This document shows, piece by piece, positions 44,335 to 56,075 of a stretch of 64,000 nucleotides of DNA. The notes under the pieces were generated by a model. The model saw only the letters and a program-made list of their open reading frames with translations. It was not told where the DNA came from and did no database searches. The position numbers and the translations under genes are program-made. Numbering within the stretch: position 1 is the first letter of the stretch; every line of letters starts with the position of its first letter. The stretch lies in contig JAQFVV010000354.1 in NCBI GenBank assembly GCA_028023455.1, positions 684,001-748,000 of the forward strand, in the 5' to 3' direction. Source of the stretch: Epiperipatus broadwayi. Taxonomy: Eukaryota > Onychophora > Udeonychophora > Euonychophora > Peripatidae.

Positions 44335-45155
44335 AGTTTCTAAAATTTTTTACTCCTTTCAAATTATATCTTATGAAACAATTAAAATTAACAATCTTTT
44401 GTGATATTAAGAGGAGGTTATTCAACTTTTCCTTTTATGATTTCATCATATTTTTGTGCGACTTCATAAATAATGAAGGCACAGTAAACATAAACCCTAT
44501 AATATAGTAGATTAAAATCTTGGAAAACAAATACTATATGAAAGCTGAAAATGGCATAGAAGTAACACCCATTAAAGAATATGACCATTTAACTCAGGAA
44601 AAAAAGATGAAAAGTAAATAACAACAACAATAATAGTTAACCTTAGTCTTCTCTCCATATTGGTTCCAAGAGCTCCTTCAAATTCTAAAAAATTGCATAA
44701 TGTTAGATTTTTAAAGTTAAATTTTAAACCATCACAAAGTCTAAACTTGACCTAATCAGATAGCACTCTCTTTATATAAAAATTACATTTGTGTAATGGA
44801 TAATTCACAAAAATAAATATTTGATTAGTGACAGCAAGCCTTATTATTCCTAGGTAACTATCAAAAATTTCAAGTTTAAACTCCCAAAAAATCACTCAAA
44901 ATCTGTAATTTTCAGATAAATTAAATGTATGAAAACTCATTATTTATTCAGAGCATAGAAAAAATTAAACAAAGGAACAAAATTCTTGCAACAACATTCA
45001 TTTTTCAAGAGACATGGAAGCTATATCAGACTCTTCAATAAAGTTAACAAAGAACTTAACCAGTAAATACCTAACCCTGTTTTAACTCAATAATGTTAGT
45101 TCGATAACTCATCTAATATTGTAATTTTTCATTATCCATATTTGTAATGTATCAC

Positions 45156-45156
<1 letters not shown>
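44335..45156. other. AT-rich DNA, nothing recognised
   Basis: No gene or repeat family is seen. Confidence 0.5.

Positions 45157-45158
<2 letters not shown>

Positions 45159-45194
<36 letters not shown>
45159..45194. repeat. (AT)n microsatellite
   Basis: Pure AT dinucleotide. Confidence 0.97.
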
Positions 45195-45197
<3 letters not shown>

Positions 45198-45900
45198 GTT
45201 TCATAAAGAGTGTAACACAGGTATTAATTAGTTTAATAAATGTTTTGAGATAATTTAATGTATCAACAGTTAAATGTCACATGTCTTTTCTAAGACAACT
45301 TTGAATTTGCAAAAGTTTTTTCTGAAAAAAATGACATTTAAATATTTAAAACCAATGAAAATGCTGCCACACAACCACATGATGAAGTGTCAGCACCAAA
45401 ATGTATTCTCCCATGATTACAGATTTAGCTTGCAAAAAACTTATGCCAGCATCACCAAGAACAATTCCCATGTCAGCAATAGCAAAGATATTTCAAGCCA
45501 ATTTTATGTTTCAAGACAACAATACAAATATAATTAAAAACCTAGAATTAAATATTGTAGCTCTCTCCAGTCCTGTATTGTGAATGCCTGGCATGCTGAC
45601 AACTATTTGTCAAAAAATTATTATTACCATTTCATAGGGCCTGCTTATATCATTTAAAACATTTCCCCTTTCAAGTCCATCCTTACATTAGTCTCAGACT
45701 CCAACTACTCACTATATCACATTCACTCCTTTCTACAGCTTCAACCAGCTCAAACACCTAACATACATGTATTCATAGCTCCAAAATAAAACCTTGGAGA
45801 ACAATAGGATAAACACTGCACTACTTGAAAGTAACATGGCATAACTGCTTTATCAACCAACCACTCCAAAAAGTTTGAAAAATCCCTCCTCCAATTTATC
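45195..45900. other. Less AT-rich DNA with weak coding character
   Basis: Two overlapping frames (45274-45537, 45401-45583) are open, but neither shows a domain or splice signals. Perhaps an old transposon interior. Confidence 0.3.
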
Positions 45901-46690
45901 TCACATGAATTGTAAATGCACAACACATGAACAATAAGACCTAACCATGATACCTATAGTGCTCCATGATAAATAATCCCAATACATTTACAGCCATATA
46001 CCAATGTAACACTAACTCCATCGACACTCCTCAAATGTATTAACAAATACCACTATCTATTTTCATCTATTTTTCTCATAATATTTAAAAAAATTCTATG
46101 CAAACCTTCTATGACATATATATCTTGTTATGCAACAATTATTCTTTTTAACAGAGGAAAACTATATGAAGAGTTTTGTTATAACAACTTGTATAAGCAG
46201 AGGATTCATGTGATGTTTAGTAGTTTAATTATTATTCTTACAACTACCATAAGTGACCTTTTCTTTATCTTAAGCAAAATTGTAAAACCTAATATATGGA
46301 ATCTGATGTATCAAATTGAATCTAAGATTATTTTTTTCATATGCAACTTATGTAACACATGAACAGTAAGATTTAAGCCATGAAAATTAAAATGCTCTTC
46401 TCCATGTATACAACCATATGATCTTACCATCTTTACCCTCACTCCCATATATGTTTTCACGCATACTATCATGTGTTTCAATATGTCTTTCTCAATATTG
46501 CAATTAAAAAATTCTATGTAAACTTAATTTGACACAAGTAACTTATTATGTAACAATTATTCTTCTTTCAATTACTTTAAATCATGTTTTTTTTCTATCA
46601 CAAAAAAGACTCTAAGCCCTTAATGCATATGTAATATTATGTATCAATTTGTATCTAAGACTTCATGTATTCACATATAACATATGCAAC
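45901..46690. repeat. Diverged tandem duplication, about 430-bp unit
   Basis: ACATGAACAATAAGACCTAA (45926) and ACATGAACAGTAAGATTTAA (about 46357), and the later AAAAAATTCTATG.AAAC and TATG.AACAATTATTCTT blocks, recur in order about 430 bp apart. Confidence 0.65.
46140..46228 (-). mobile_element. FB1 terminal fragment inside the duplication
   Basis: Minus strand: AAACTACTAAACATCACATG, then GCTTATACAAGTTG and AAAACTCTTCATATAG, a decayed FB1 end without an arm. Confidence 0.55.
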
Positions 46691-46726
46691 CCTTTTTGAG
46701 TCTTAATAAAGTTTACATTTTGAAAC

Positions 46727-46837
46727 ATCATTATCATTATCATCATCACCACCACCACCACACCATCATCATCATCATCATCATCATCATCATAATAATA
46801 ATGATGATGATGAATAATGATGATGATGATGATGATG

Positions 46838-46936
<99 letters not shown>

Positions 46937-46950
46937 GTAGTAGTAGTATA
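46727..46950. repeat. Compound trinucleotide microsatellite
   Basis: Successive blocks of CAT, CAC, ATC, ATA, ATG, then about 33 AAT units and four TAG units. The CAT and ATG blocks are complementary and can form a hairpin. ORFs here (poly Asn, poly Leu, poly His) are repeat artefacts. Confidence 0.97.
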
Positions 46951-47177
46951 CTAGCAAAATATAAAATAAATTCGTTCACTTGCAGAAGAGAGTAGTTTAT
47001 TACGAGGTTTATTTGATATTGAAAAATACTTCCTTTTAAAATTAATAATTCTATTAGCTATTCATTAGACTAGAGATTATCCATTTAATGAATAATATTT
47101 CTGTAGTGTAATTTTTCTTACATTACTCTCAAACAAGATATGGACCCATTTATATCTGCTTTTAACATCTTGTAGAG

Positions 47178-47365
47178 AAGTGTAATCATAAACATGTGAT
47201 CAACGATATGTGAAAAAGATGTATGATAAGATGCATATTTTATGCTTAACCATCACTGTGGTTTAAAACAAATGATGAGCACTGGTTCAACATGAAATGT
47301 GCATCTTAGTGATTACACATCTTTGTCATGTTTTTATTCATAGGTTTATGATTACACCCTTCTTG
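47178..47365. repeat. Inverted repeat (hairpin), about 185 bp
   Basis: GTGTAATCATAAAC and AAAGATGTAT.ATAAGATGCA on the left are matched in reverse by TGCATCTTAGTGATTACACA, CATCTTTG and GTTTATGATTACACC on the right. Confidence 0.6.
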
Positions 47366-47424
47366 AATGTGCTAAAGGTGGATAGAAACCAGTCACTATC
47401 TTGCTAGAGAATGCTAAATTCTTC

Positions 47425-47545
47425 AATCAGTAGTGCCACCAGTGGATTACTCTAGCTTGCACTAGTGACTCCACTGTATGGAGAGTTTAGCCTTGTTAAA
47501 TAGCTTGTATAAGCATAAGAATTGGTGATCATGTGTTACTTGAAA
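47425..47545 (-). mobile_element. FB1 element, truncated copy H
   Basis: AGTAGTGCCACCAGTGGATT, ACTCTAGCTTGCACTAGTGA, TGTATGGAGAGTTTAGCC and then TTGTATAAGCATAAGAA, GATCATGTG: the two termini joined, with a short palindromic centre. The arms are missing. Confidence 0.75.
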
Positions 47546-48599
47546 ATGGTGTAATGAAAACTACACTATAGAAATATTATTCACTATTTTTTAATATTTC
47601 TTCTGCAGAAGACTATAAATATTTTAAAAGCGTGTCTAATTGTAGGTGCCCATTGTAATCGGCATACCACGATATCTTTCCCCGAAAGAAAATAACTAAC
47701 ACTTCACTTCTGTGGAATATCTACGAGATAAGCTTTATATAATAAACGGGAATTGTCTTTGGCTGGAAATCCATGTTCACGTTCTCCATGAAACTTTTAT
47801 TTATGAAATTTTATATATTCATGTTTTTACACATCTAATCCATCGAAACAATGATTTAAAACATATAGCCACATATATGTATTAACAAATTTGATTTTTT
47901 TTTTTGACAAAGTGAAACTTACATATACTCACAAAAAAAAAAGAAATCTCTCTTCTGTACTATTAGTTTAGTTGATTTTCTAAACATAACGTTCCTTTTT
48001 TTATTTGTGTGTGTGTGTGTAGCATTTTCGTTTTAATAGCAATGCCTAATTAGAATAATAAATGATTTTGCAAATTCAATGAGTGTTATTTCCAGATGTC
48101 GTAAATTAATTAACTTATCAACAGTAGTCATTTTATTTATTTCACACACACCGAGTTAAGGAAGATATGTCAAATATATTTTCCTTTTATTTTTATACCA
48201 CAGAAACAGATTCTCAGCTAGTCGATTGTTAAAACTCTCCAGGAGCCAATACTCAATTATTTTACCACAATCTAATATAAGTGTATTCTTTTTAAACCTA
48301 GGTGCAAATCGAATTTTTCATGTTTAACGTTCATAAATTTTCACACAAATTTAATTGAACCAAGTAATTGTAAACTTTTAAATTGAAATTTACAATATAT
48401 GTAAACTCTAAAATATATTTCTACTAAATTATGTATATTATTACTTGCATTTCAAATATTGATTAATTTTTTGCATTTGTTACTTGATTAAGTTTATTAG
48501 TTCACACACATATATACGCACATACTCAAACATATAAATTTAAATCAAAATTCAAGATTTGGTATAAGATAACATCTCAAACTGTAAATTCATCAATAT
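47546..48599. other. AT-rich DNA, nothing recognised
   Basis: A (GT)n run lies near 48005-48020. No gene is recognised. Confidence 0.5.
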
Positions 48600-48965
48600 T
48601 TATTTAACGATTATTTATCCAGTAAGGATGATGCTTCTAAGTTTAATCCCCTCCTTCCATCATCAGCTTCTCTTTTCCACAGTACAAGCTAACTTCATTA
48701 TTTTTTTCTACATCTATTAGAATCATTTGGGATGCAATTTAAGACTTTAATTATCCATCTACTATCACCTCTTCCAGGAATATGTTCAGCCTAAATTCAT
48801 TCCAATCACTTAACTTTTTTGATAATATCAGTGATATCTGTTTGAACTTTTCTCATTCATGCATTTTGTTTTTGATTTTTTATTATTTATAACATATATA
48901 TCTCCATGCATTGTTGAGTGGTCTGAAATTTATGTACACCTGGTCTCTTTTTATGTGGTCAATAT
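48600..48965 (-). pseudogene. RTE-like retrotransposon C-terminal remnant
   Basis: TTAATCCCCTCCTTCCATCA, CTTCTCTTTTCCACAGTACA, CATCTACTATCACCTCTTCC and CATATATATCTCCATGCATT with GAGTGGTCTGAA follow the order of the plus-strand view of the 62.0-kb RTE copy. Many substitutions; old copy. Confidence 0.75.
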
Positions 48966-49337
48966 GTTCCGCAGAAAACCTGCATAAAACTAATCACACA
49001 AAAATAGACTTAACTTATCTTGAAAAATTTGGGATACATTCTGTAATTTCAAAAATCATATAAAACCAAAGCAACAAGGTAAAATTATTTTAAAATTCAC
49101 ATAAAAAAATAAGAGAATAAAGTATGACTAATAAAAAGTTTCAAATATTTGAAAAAAGTTGATAGAAAACAAAGTTTTTTTTTACTTTTTTGTTAACTAA
49201 TTAACTTTATTCAGTACAATATGTTTTATGTGTAATTTATTTTGCATTTTTTCATACATATTTTAATCATTATCTCTATTTCACAATATGCAAGTTTGTT
49301 TGTAAACTGGTAAGAAATCAGATTTGTCTCAAGAGGA
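48966..49337. other. AT-rich DNA, nothing recognised
   Basis: No gene is seen. Confidence 0.5.
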
Positions 49338-49807
49338 AACACAAACAGCAGAATTAGTGTCAACTTCAGTCTCGTGCTGTGTTAATGGTTTTCTGGTGAC
49401 AATGTAATCAGTGATTAAACTTTGAGATGATGGTTTTACTAATTGTTTATGAAGCTCACAATATCTAGACATACAACTATTTAGCTCTCATTGGAATTTA
49501 AGAGCTTGTTTATAATTCATGCCATTAACAGACAATGATTTTCCAATTTATTAGAATGTTGAAGACTTTCTCGAATCATTTTTGCTGTGAAACAAATAGG
49601 CTCCACTCCTGTATCATTATCTTTTTCTAAATATTCTACAGTATCTAAATTTATTGTCAAACCTTTTTCCAACAGGCATTTAAAATATGTAAAATTTAAT
49701 GCATGTATATAAAATGGGACAATCCTGATTTTAAGTGACATATGAACTTCTTTATCACTTAAAAGAAAACTGCATAAAAAGATATTAAGAAGAAACATAA
49801 ATCGCAT
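49338..49807 (-). pseudogene. Unidentified coding-like remnant, possibly transposase C-terminus
   Basis: The minus strand is open for 96 codons (49807-49517; includes LEKGLTINLDTVEYLEKD). After that stop, another stretch continues in a coding-like way: MNYKQALKFQ, ELNSCMSRYCELHKQLV, SLITDYIVTRKP. The ITDY..RKP ending recalls the C-terminus of Tigger/pogo-type transposases, but that is only an impression. Two internal stops make a working gene unlikely. Confidence 0.3.
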
Positions 49808-49984
49808 ATTTTCAAAATCACATTAATAAAATCCATATAAAAAGAGACCCATATGTACAGCTATTTTATTAAGTGTCCTAACTTAAATTCTTAAGTAGAA
49901 ACAAGTGAAATCATGTATTAAAAGCATGCATTTTCAAACACATTTAGTTTTAATCCACAATGGATATGTGCACTATGCTATATG

Positions 49985-50530
49985 AGGGGAATCCAAAAAT
50001 GACCTAAAATCTTTGTAATAAAGAATTGTATATTTATTTTTAGGTGTTGCAATTTGAATTCCTTTCAAAGTATAGTCTATTTAATGCAATTCATTGGTCT
50101 AAACATATTTTTCAGTTTGTGAAGTAGTTTGCAAACACTTGCAAAATGATGCATTTTAATGCCTGTTACTTTTTTCTTCACCGCTTCTAAGTCTTCAAAA
50201 ACATTGGATATTTTTTCATTTGAGAGATTAAAATAAAGTTGTAAAGTGAGATCAGATTAAAATGGCTGATGGATAAGATGGGTCATTGCTGAATTTAATT
50301 ACAAATTAAGCTTTATGCAGTAACCATGCTATCATACTGGATTTTGTCACAGAATGGAATGTTCATGATTTATCACATCACACAAATGTTTCAGAGCTTA
50401 TAGTTTTTAAATGCCTGAGCATTATGAATGAAATCTGAGTAAACAATTGCCATTTGCATCCCCAAAAAGTATTAACATCATCTTGACGTTTGACCTCCCT
50501 TGCCATACTTTTTTTGGGATATAGTAAAAT
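49985..50530 (-). pseudogene. Possible mariner-like transposase remnant
   Basis: In shifting minus-strand frames: LISPDLTLQLYFNLSNEKIS, then a NVFEDLEAVKKKV block, HHFASVCKLL and DYFERN-like residues. Mariner transposases have here YSPDL.P.D..LF..LK, .F.....V...V, and a C-terminal W...C....GDYFEG. GGGGAATCCAAAAATGAC at 49985 may be the terminal repeat. The matches are weak because of decay. Confidence 0.4.
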
Positions 50531-50739
50531 TAACACTTCTATTAAACACAGATAAACTTGTGCTTATCCAGATCAACTTGCTTGTAAGCTTTCCCAAGCA
50601 TTAAAAATGCTTACATGTCATTTTGCTTAAGAGAAAATGGGTTTTCATACAGTTCCAACTTTTCAGCCTTTATAAAAATTGACAAATAATGCAAAATGCA
50701 TTTTATAAACATGCTATATGCAACCACAATTTCACACAG

Positions 50740-50893
50740 TGGTGACATTTGGAATATTGATACAGAAGGGTTCCTGAAAAGAACCTCTGGCAGCAGAAGC
50801 ATATACTATAGTAGACGTGTCTATCAGAGACTGATTTTGTCTATTATTGGGTCCCCCACTTTGTATTTTGTACCAAGTTCTTCTCACATATAA
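50740..50893 (+). CDS. Candidate terminal exon, unidentified gene
   Basis: An acceptor (CAACCACAATTTCACACAG) ends at 50739. The first base completes a codon, then 50 codons are open: GDIWNIDTEGFLKRTSGSRS, a stretch rich in Tyr and Arg, and IGSPTLYFVPSSSHI before TAA (50891-50893). Codon use is balanced and clearly less AT-rich than flanking DNA. The same phase as the 16.3-kb exon is used. No family recognised. Other frames across it are partly open too, which lowers confidence. Confidence 0.4.
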
Positions 50894-52983
50894 TGTATAT
50901 AATATATAATAGTTGTGTTTTGTCAAAAAGCCTTAATTATAATTCAATAAGTATTGCTTATTGTATTAAAAGCAGGAAGTATTGTATTTCTCAACATGCA
51001 TATATGTGTATAGTATGCATACAAAATTTAAGATTATAACATAAACAAATTTTTTTAAAAAAATAATATTAATAATGAATTTAAAATGCACATTTACATA
51101 TATGTTTACATAACTGCATGTGTGCTTAATCATTAATAATTCTATTTGATCACAATTAGTTACTTATTCTAGACATTGTTTTTCCAATTATTTTTGAAAA
51201 ATTCTAGCATAAAAATAGCAACGTTTTATTGACAGATGCCATTTTACCTTTTATTTTAATACTTTTGAGACATCAGTGAGTTTAGAATCTATAAAACAAT
51301 CTCTTATTTGCCATGAGTAGCTTGAAATTTTGTGATTCAAATTCTTGCCTAAATTTTTCATAGACATTTAAGACTTCCTGCTGCAATACAAGTCAATCTA
51401 CTGAAACATTTTTACAATTCATATCATTTAACTACAGGTTTAAGGCTTTTTCTGTTTTAACTAAAAATAATTCCTTACTTTACTTGCAAATTTAGCTGTT
51501 TCAGGAACTCAAGTAACAATGATAATGGTCAACTTCTCTTTCTATATAATGTCTCTGATTCAGTATTCATTGTTTGGAAACATATGGCCTGCTTCATAAT
51601 ATAACTTCTTATCTTTTCTAACTAAATCAATGATTTTTATTTTCTCATTGAAAAAAAGTACTTTACATTTTTTTTAAATCACTCATTATTCTATAAAATA
51701 TTTTATTAATAATATGATATGAATATAGACAGTATAAATTTTTGGGGCCAAAAATGCAAAAAATAATTTCTGTATATGTGCTTTTTAATTATAGTACTGA
51801 ATTGCATTTAAGTCACACAAAAAATAAATAAATTCACATTTGAGATTTGAGAATATTAAATTTACAGAGGCGCTGTCTTTCTGCTACACCATGTTAAAAT
51901 GTGATTACATAAAATCAACCTTGTGATATGAGAATGTGATATTTAGAGAGGGGAAAAGGACTATCAAACATAAATATTTGTATGATTTAATGAATTTGTA
52001 AATTTCAGTGTATTTATTATTAAGTGTTTACATTTTATTTTGATTATATATAATTAAAGTCATGTATTTGGATACAGTTGAGTTCATGGTATCATTGCAA
52101 TTTTTTTCTGTTGAAATCTATTTAGGTGATAGAATGGGAAATTAAATTGTTTCATATCATAGATAAAATTGATCATTCAATCTAATAAAACTTCACAGAC
52201 AGGTAGATATGACTCTTGTACACCTTCTGAATTTTGTATTTTATCTATAAAATATAGGTAACATTCATTATAAAGGATAAAAATATTCTGATGGTTTATT
52301 AAATAATGAAGTAAGTTTAATAATATTTTCTTTTATAATAAATTGTTATTTTCCTATAAATTTTTTTTGACATGTTTCCCATTTCATGGGCAGATAATGT
52401 TGATTCTTCCATTTTGTTTAGTTAACTATATACTTTTAAAATAAATAAAAAAAAAATTATATAAAGAAATTTCTATGTGCTTCAATTTCTATGTGCTTCT
52501 ATTTAAAGCTAAAACAAGGGAGAGAAAGAGTATAAACTATTTAGTTCTATTTGTCAGATTTTTCATTGACATCAATATAACTAGAGAAATCCTCTATATT
52601 CACTCTTTAAGCAATTTCAGGCAGTGTATCTTTAATAAAAATTGTATTACACAACAAATAAAAAATATATTTTAGAATTATTATATACAACAAAATTTTA
52701 TTTTTTACAATACCAATATTATTTTTCATTTTATCATAAATTAAACAATTTACACTACATTTTCATTACATTACACTGGAAATATATATCTATATATTTC
52801 ACACATATGGTCCCAGTATATTACACAAAAAAAGAACAAATGTATTTGAAATATTAAACTTTATTTGTATTGCTTATAATTTGCTACTGTGAATACAGTA
52901 ACATAAATAAAACATATAACAAAAGAATAATAATTTTATCCAAACTACATGTTTATTATTCACATACTCATTCCAATCCACAG
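50894..52983. other. AT-rich DNA, possible intron
   Basis: No exon-like segment, RNA gene or repeat family is recognised. The frames at 52475-52857 are low-complexity. Confidence 0.45.
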
Positions 52984-53228
52984 ATATATTAAAGAGACCT
53001 ACTGGTTTAGGTAGGGCTGATGAAGCACACGATATTCCAGCTATGTGGAAACCTATAATTTTATCTAATATTAACTTGAAATTAATAGGTGAAAAAACTG
53101 AGGGAAATAAACATTTTGATAAGTCTCATATTGTGAATGCTGAACTACTTCAAGTTGAATCTCACATCTCATCTCACACTGAGTCATGTTATTCATTGAG
53201 ATCTAATGATTGTTCTTTCAAAAGTTAA
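52984..53228 (+). CDS. Candidate terminal exon, unidentified gene
   Basis: Acceptor CATTCCAATCCACAG ends at 52983. Two bases complete a codon, then 80 codons run open: ILKRPTGLGRADEAHDIPAM, WKPIILSNINLKLIGEKTEG, then a polar Ser/His-rich tail ending CSFKS and TAA (53226-53228). The amino-acid composition is diverse and not repeat-like. This is the best candidate for a real host exon in the window. The first about 35 residues look like the end of a folded domain, the rest like a disordered C-terminus. I do not recognise the protein. Confidence 0.5.
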
Positions 53229-53354
53229 CGTTGATAATGGCAGTTGCTAGTCCATTGAAATATTGGATTGTAATGCAAAATAATACATGGCTTGTACCCA
53301 AAAATATTTATTTATTTACATCATATAACCGTGAAAACATTAAATATATATATA

Positions 53355-53720
53355 TACTTAACCCAGATGTAATTAACAGAAATTTGAATCCAGACTTTCA
53401 AGCTCTCTACAGTCATCTAACCTATCCATTATAACCAATACACACAGGTGGCTGAAGAGTTGGAAAATGGGAGAGGATTAAAAACTGTCCATTAAAGTGT
53501 GTTGATTTGCTATCTTACTGTAAACTGAGCACTGTTTATATAAATATGTGGGAGATGATGACTTGGGTCAATTGATGGGTGCTGGTTCAGCATAAAATAT
53601 GTATTTTGGAAATCACTCATCTTTTTCACATGTAGGTGATCATGTGATTGATTATATTGGATGGAGTAGATCACTGTAGAGAGCTTGAAAGTGTGGGTTC
53701 AAATTCCATTATATATACCA
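53355..53720. mobile_element. Inverted-repeat element (family FB3), copy 2
   Basis: The left end (GAATCCAGACTTTCAAGCTC and TCTACAG) is the inverse of the right end (CTGTAGAGAGCTTGAAAGTG). Interior blocks (TGCTATCTTACTGTAAACTG, GATGATGACTTGGGTCAATT) match the 4.9-5.7-kb element. Confidence 0.75.
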
Positions 53721-54804
53721 TACGATTCATGTTATATATATACAAAACATTAGTATTATTATAGTGGAATTTCACTGAAATAGAATCTGATATCAGCTGG
53801 GTAGTGAATATTATGTAAAAAATATTGTAAAGCCAGTGCAAATACTGAGGTTCAAATAATATGAAAAATAAAAATTGTAATATATAAAAGTGAAGGCTGA
53901 CAATTGTAGCTAAGAATATCAATCTAAATGTATAATTTATGCAGATTAATTGACTTTAAAAATTTTTTCAAATAGAAGATAATTGATAAAATTAGATAGC
54001 ATAAAGATGTAAATGGTGTCTCTGACACTTTTTGGTGGAACATGGGTTACTGGGATATTATACTTAGTATGAAATTCCAATATTATGACCAATAATCATA
54101 GCATAGAGGAAGAATTTCTATAATTATGATAAATATTGATTATAATATAGATTTCCCAAGCACCAGGATTCTGATTAGATGTGACACTTTTCACCAAAAC
54201 AAAAGCAGGGAAGCCATTGCCCCCCTAAAAAATCCAAAGTCTCCTAATTTAAATATCTGTTGATTTATGCTGTTTTCTTCATCTACAATTACTTACATTT
54301 ACTTTTATAGTTTACATTTTTTTGCTTTCATTTCTTGTTGGTTGCACTTTTATTCTTATTATTTATGCCAATATTTACATTACACAACTATTATAATTTT
54401 AAAAAAAAATATTTATTACCCATATGATGGCAGATATAGTCACTATATCAGTACAGCGATAGTATTAATTACATGTAGATGAAGCTAAAAAGGATATCAT
54501 TTATATGTTTCATATGAAAATGCATATCTTTCTTATATGTATATATTGTAGCTATGTGTATCTAGATCCACGCATGAAGTATTGGCATTGACTACAACGC
54601 AAATAATCAACAGCATTTTAATTTTAAGCCCTCAGTAAATAAAGGATTAAATCATCAATGCTACTAATTAATTGTATTTTTTAATTCTAAAATGTTAGTA
54701 AATAAAGTAATAAGTTTTATTCAAGTGTGCATGTAGTTTCTAAATATTCATTACAAAAAAAAGTTTGTTAGCTAGTTAAGTTAGAAAAAAGGAAGAGGTA
54801 TGTG
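53721..54804. other. AT-rich DNA, nothing recognised
   Basis: No gene is seen; a short C-run lies at 54221. Confidence 0.5.
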
Positions 54805-55560
54805 ATGTGATGTGATGTTATGTATTTTGGCTTCTTCTTAAACGAAATCAAGAATATCTCAGCAATTATGCCCAAATAAACCTGTTAGCCACTTTATTTT
54901 CCATTTCCCACTCTGTCTTCCCATATTCTGCCCCATCCCATTTCCACAACATAATCTTTGTCAGCTCTATGGCCTTTATATCTAAATCCCCCTTATCTTT
55001 CCGCAAACTCAGCATAAAAACCAATAACTTACTTTCTGTATAATCACTTTGTTCATATCTATTCTCCCATAACTTCATTATCTGTACCCTTTCTGCTTTC
55101 AAGCACTTACATTCAATCAACAGATGCCTAATATTTTCTATACCTTCCTTACACAATTTGCACACTAAATCACTCTTAGTTTTCCATTTACATCTATATT
55201 CTCTGGTTTCTAACGATCCCATTCGAGCCTTAAACAATAAACTACTTTCCTTACTATTATCATAAATTAAATCGCATCCAATGTTCTGTTTACTTCAATA
55301 TATATATTTAAACTCTTCTTACCCTCCATACTATTTCTCCATCTCTCCAACTCCCTATTTTTTAATAATGCTTCTATTCTTTTATCCCATTCCTTACCAC
55401 TATAACACTCAACAATCCCTCCTAACACAATCATCCCACCTTTTATACAAGCATACCGATATAAATTCTTTATCCAAATCTTTTGCATACCGCATTACGT
55501 TTCTTACCCATCTTGTTACCTGCCCTTTACTAATTTCACATAAGTTATCAACGCCACGAT
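54805..55560 (-). pseudogene. Non-LTR retrotransposon C-terminus with zinc knuckle
   Basis: Two minus-strand ORFs (55488-55267 and 55237-54866) are joined by one frameshift near 55260; the bridging frame reads DLIYDNSKESSLLFKARMGS. The first part has WIKNLYRYACIKGG and ELERWR; the second has VCKLCKEGIENIRHLLIEC, a C-X2-C-X8-H-X4-C knuckle typical of the C-terminal end of several LINE clades, followed by a Trp-rich tail. The 3' side ends in a short (ATCAC)n tail near 54800-54825. RT and endonuclease are absent (5' truncation near 55560). Decayed copies lie at 30.0 and 37.0 kb. Clade not resolved. Confidence 0.8.
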
Positions 55561-55896
55561 CGGAATTTTAACTAAGTTTTATTTACAAAAATGCGAAATT
55601 TCAGAATAGTTGTGTTATTAAAAAAAAATAATACAGTTTTTTTGTGTGTTTTTCTTTTTTTATTTCCAATTGTGATTAATCATCATAATGTTTTCTTTCC
55701 AATGCTTTTTAATAAGCAAGCATTGATAATGGTTTTAAAGTAAGTGTTTAATAGAGCGGATGAAAGCAATTATATTTGATAAACGATGAAAAGACCTTCA
55801 CTAAAAAAATAAATCAGTTTACATTTTGAGAGAATATAATGCAGAAGACATCTTGCTAGCAGATATCAGGGTATCAGATTTTTTTTTACTGTAAAG

Positions 55897-56075
55897 ATTA
55901 TGTGTATATTAATGAAAAACTGGAATATCAAAATGTGTGCATTACGAACCAAATACACGATGGGTTTGCACACTATAAGTTCGATTTTAAACAAATCTAC
56001 CAAGAAAAACCTTATGGGGTCAATTCCCAACTACATGTCACTCCATGGAAAAATGATGTTTTCAACCTGCATTAA
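55897..56075 (+). CDS. Candidate exon, unidentified gene
   Basis: A T-rich tract and TACTGTAAAG end at 55896. After two bases, 58 codons are open: YVYINEKLEYQNVCITNQIH, DGFAHYKFDFKQIYQEKPYG, VNSQLHVTPWKNDVFNLH and TAA (56073-56075). Composition is that of a globular protein with many aromatic residues. Phase at the acceptor equals that of the 52984 exon. It may be a host exon or an unrecognised transposon fragment. A competing ATG frame (55900-56112) is also open. Confidence 0.4.

Noticed and set aside
46684-46995. Poly-Asn and poly-Leu ORFs
   Set aside because: They are translations of the trinucleotide microsatellite.
53016-53056. CTGATGA ... GAAAC pair resembling a hammerhead
   Set aside because: It lies inside the exon-like ORF at 52984, the spacing is 24 bases with a weak stem, and no NUH triplet is placed correctly. 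Probably coincidence.
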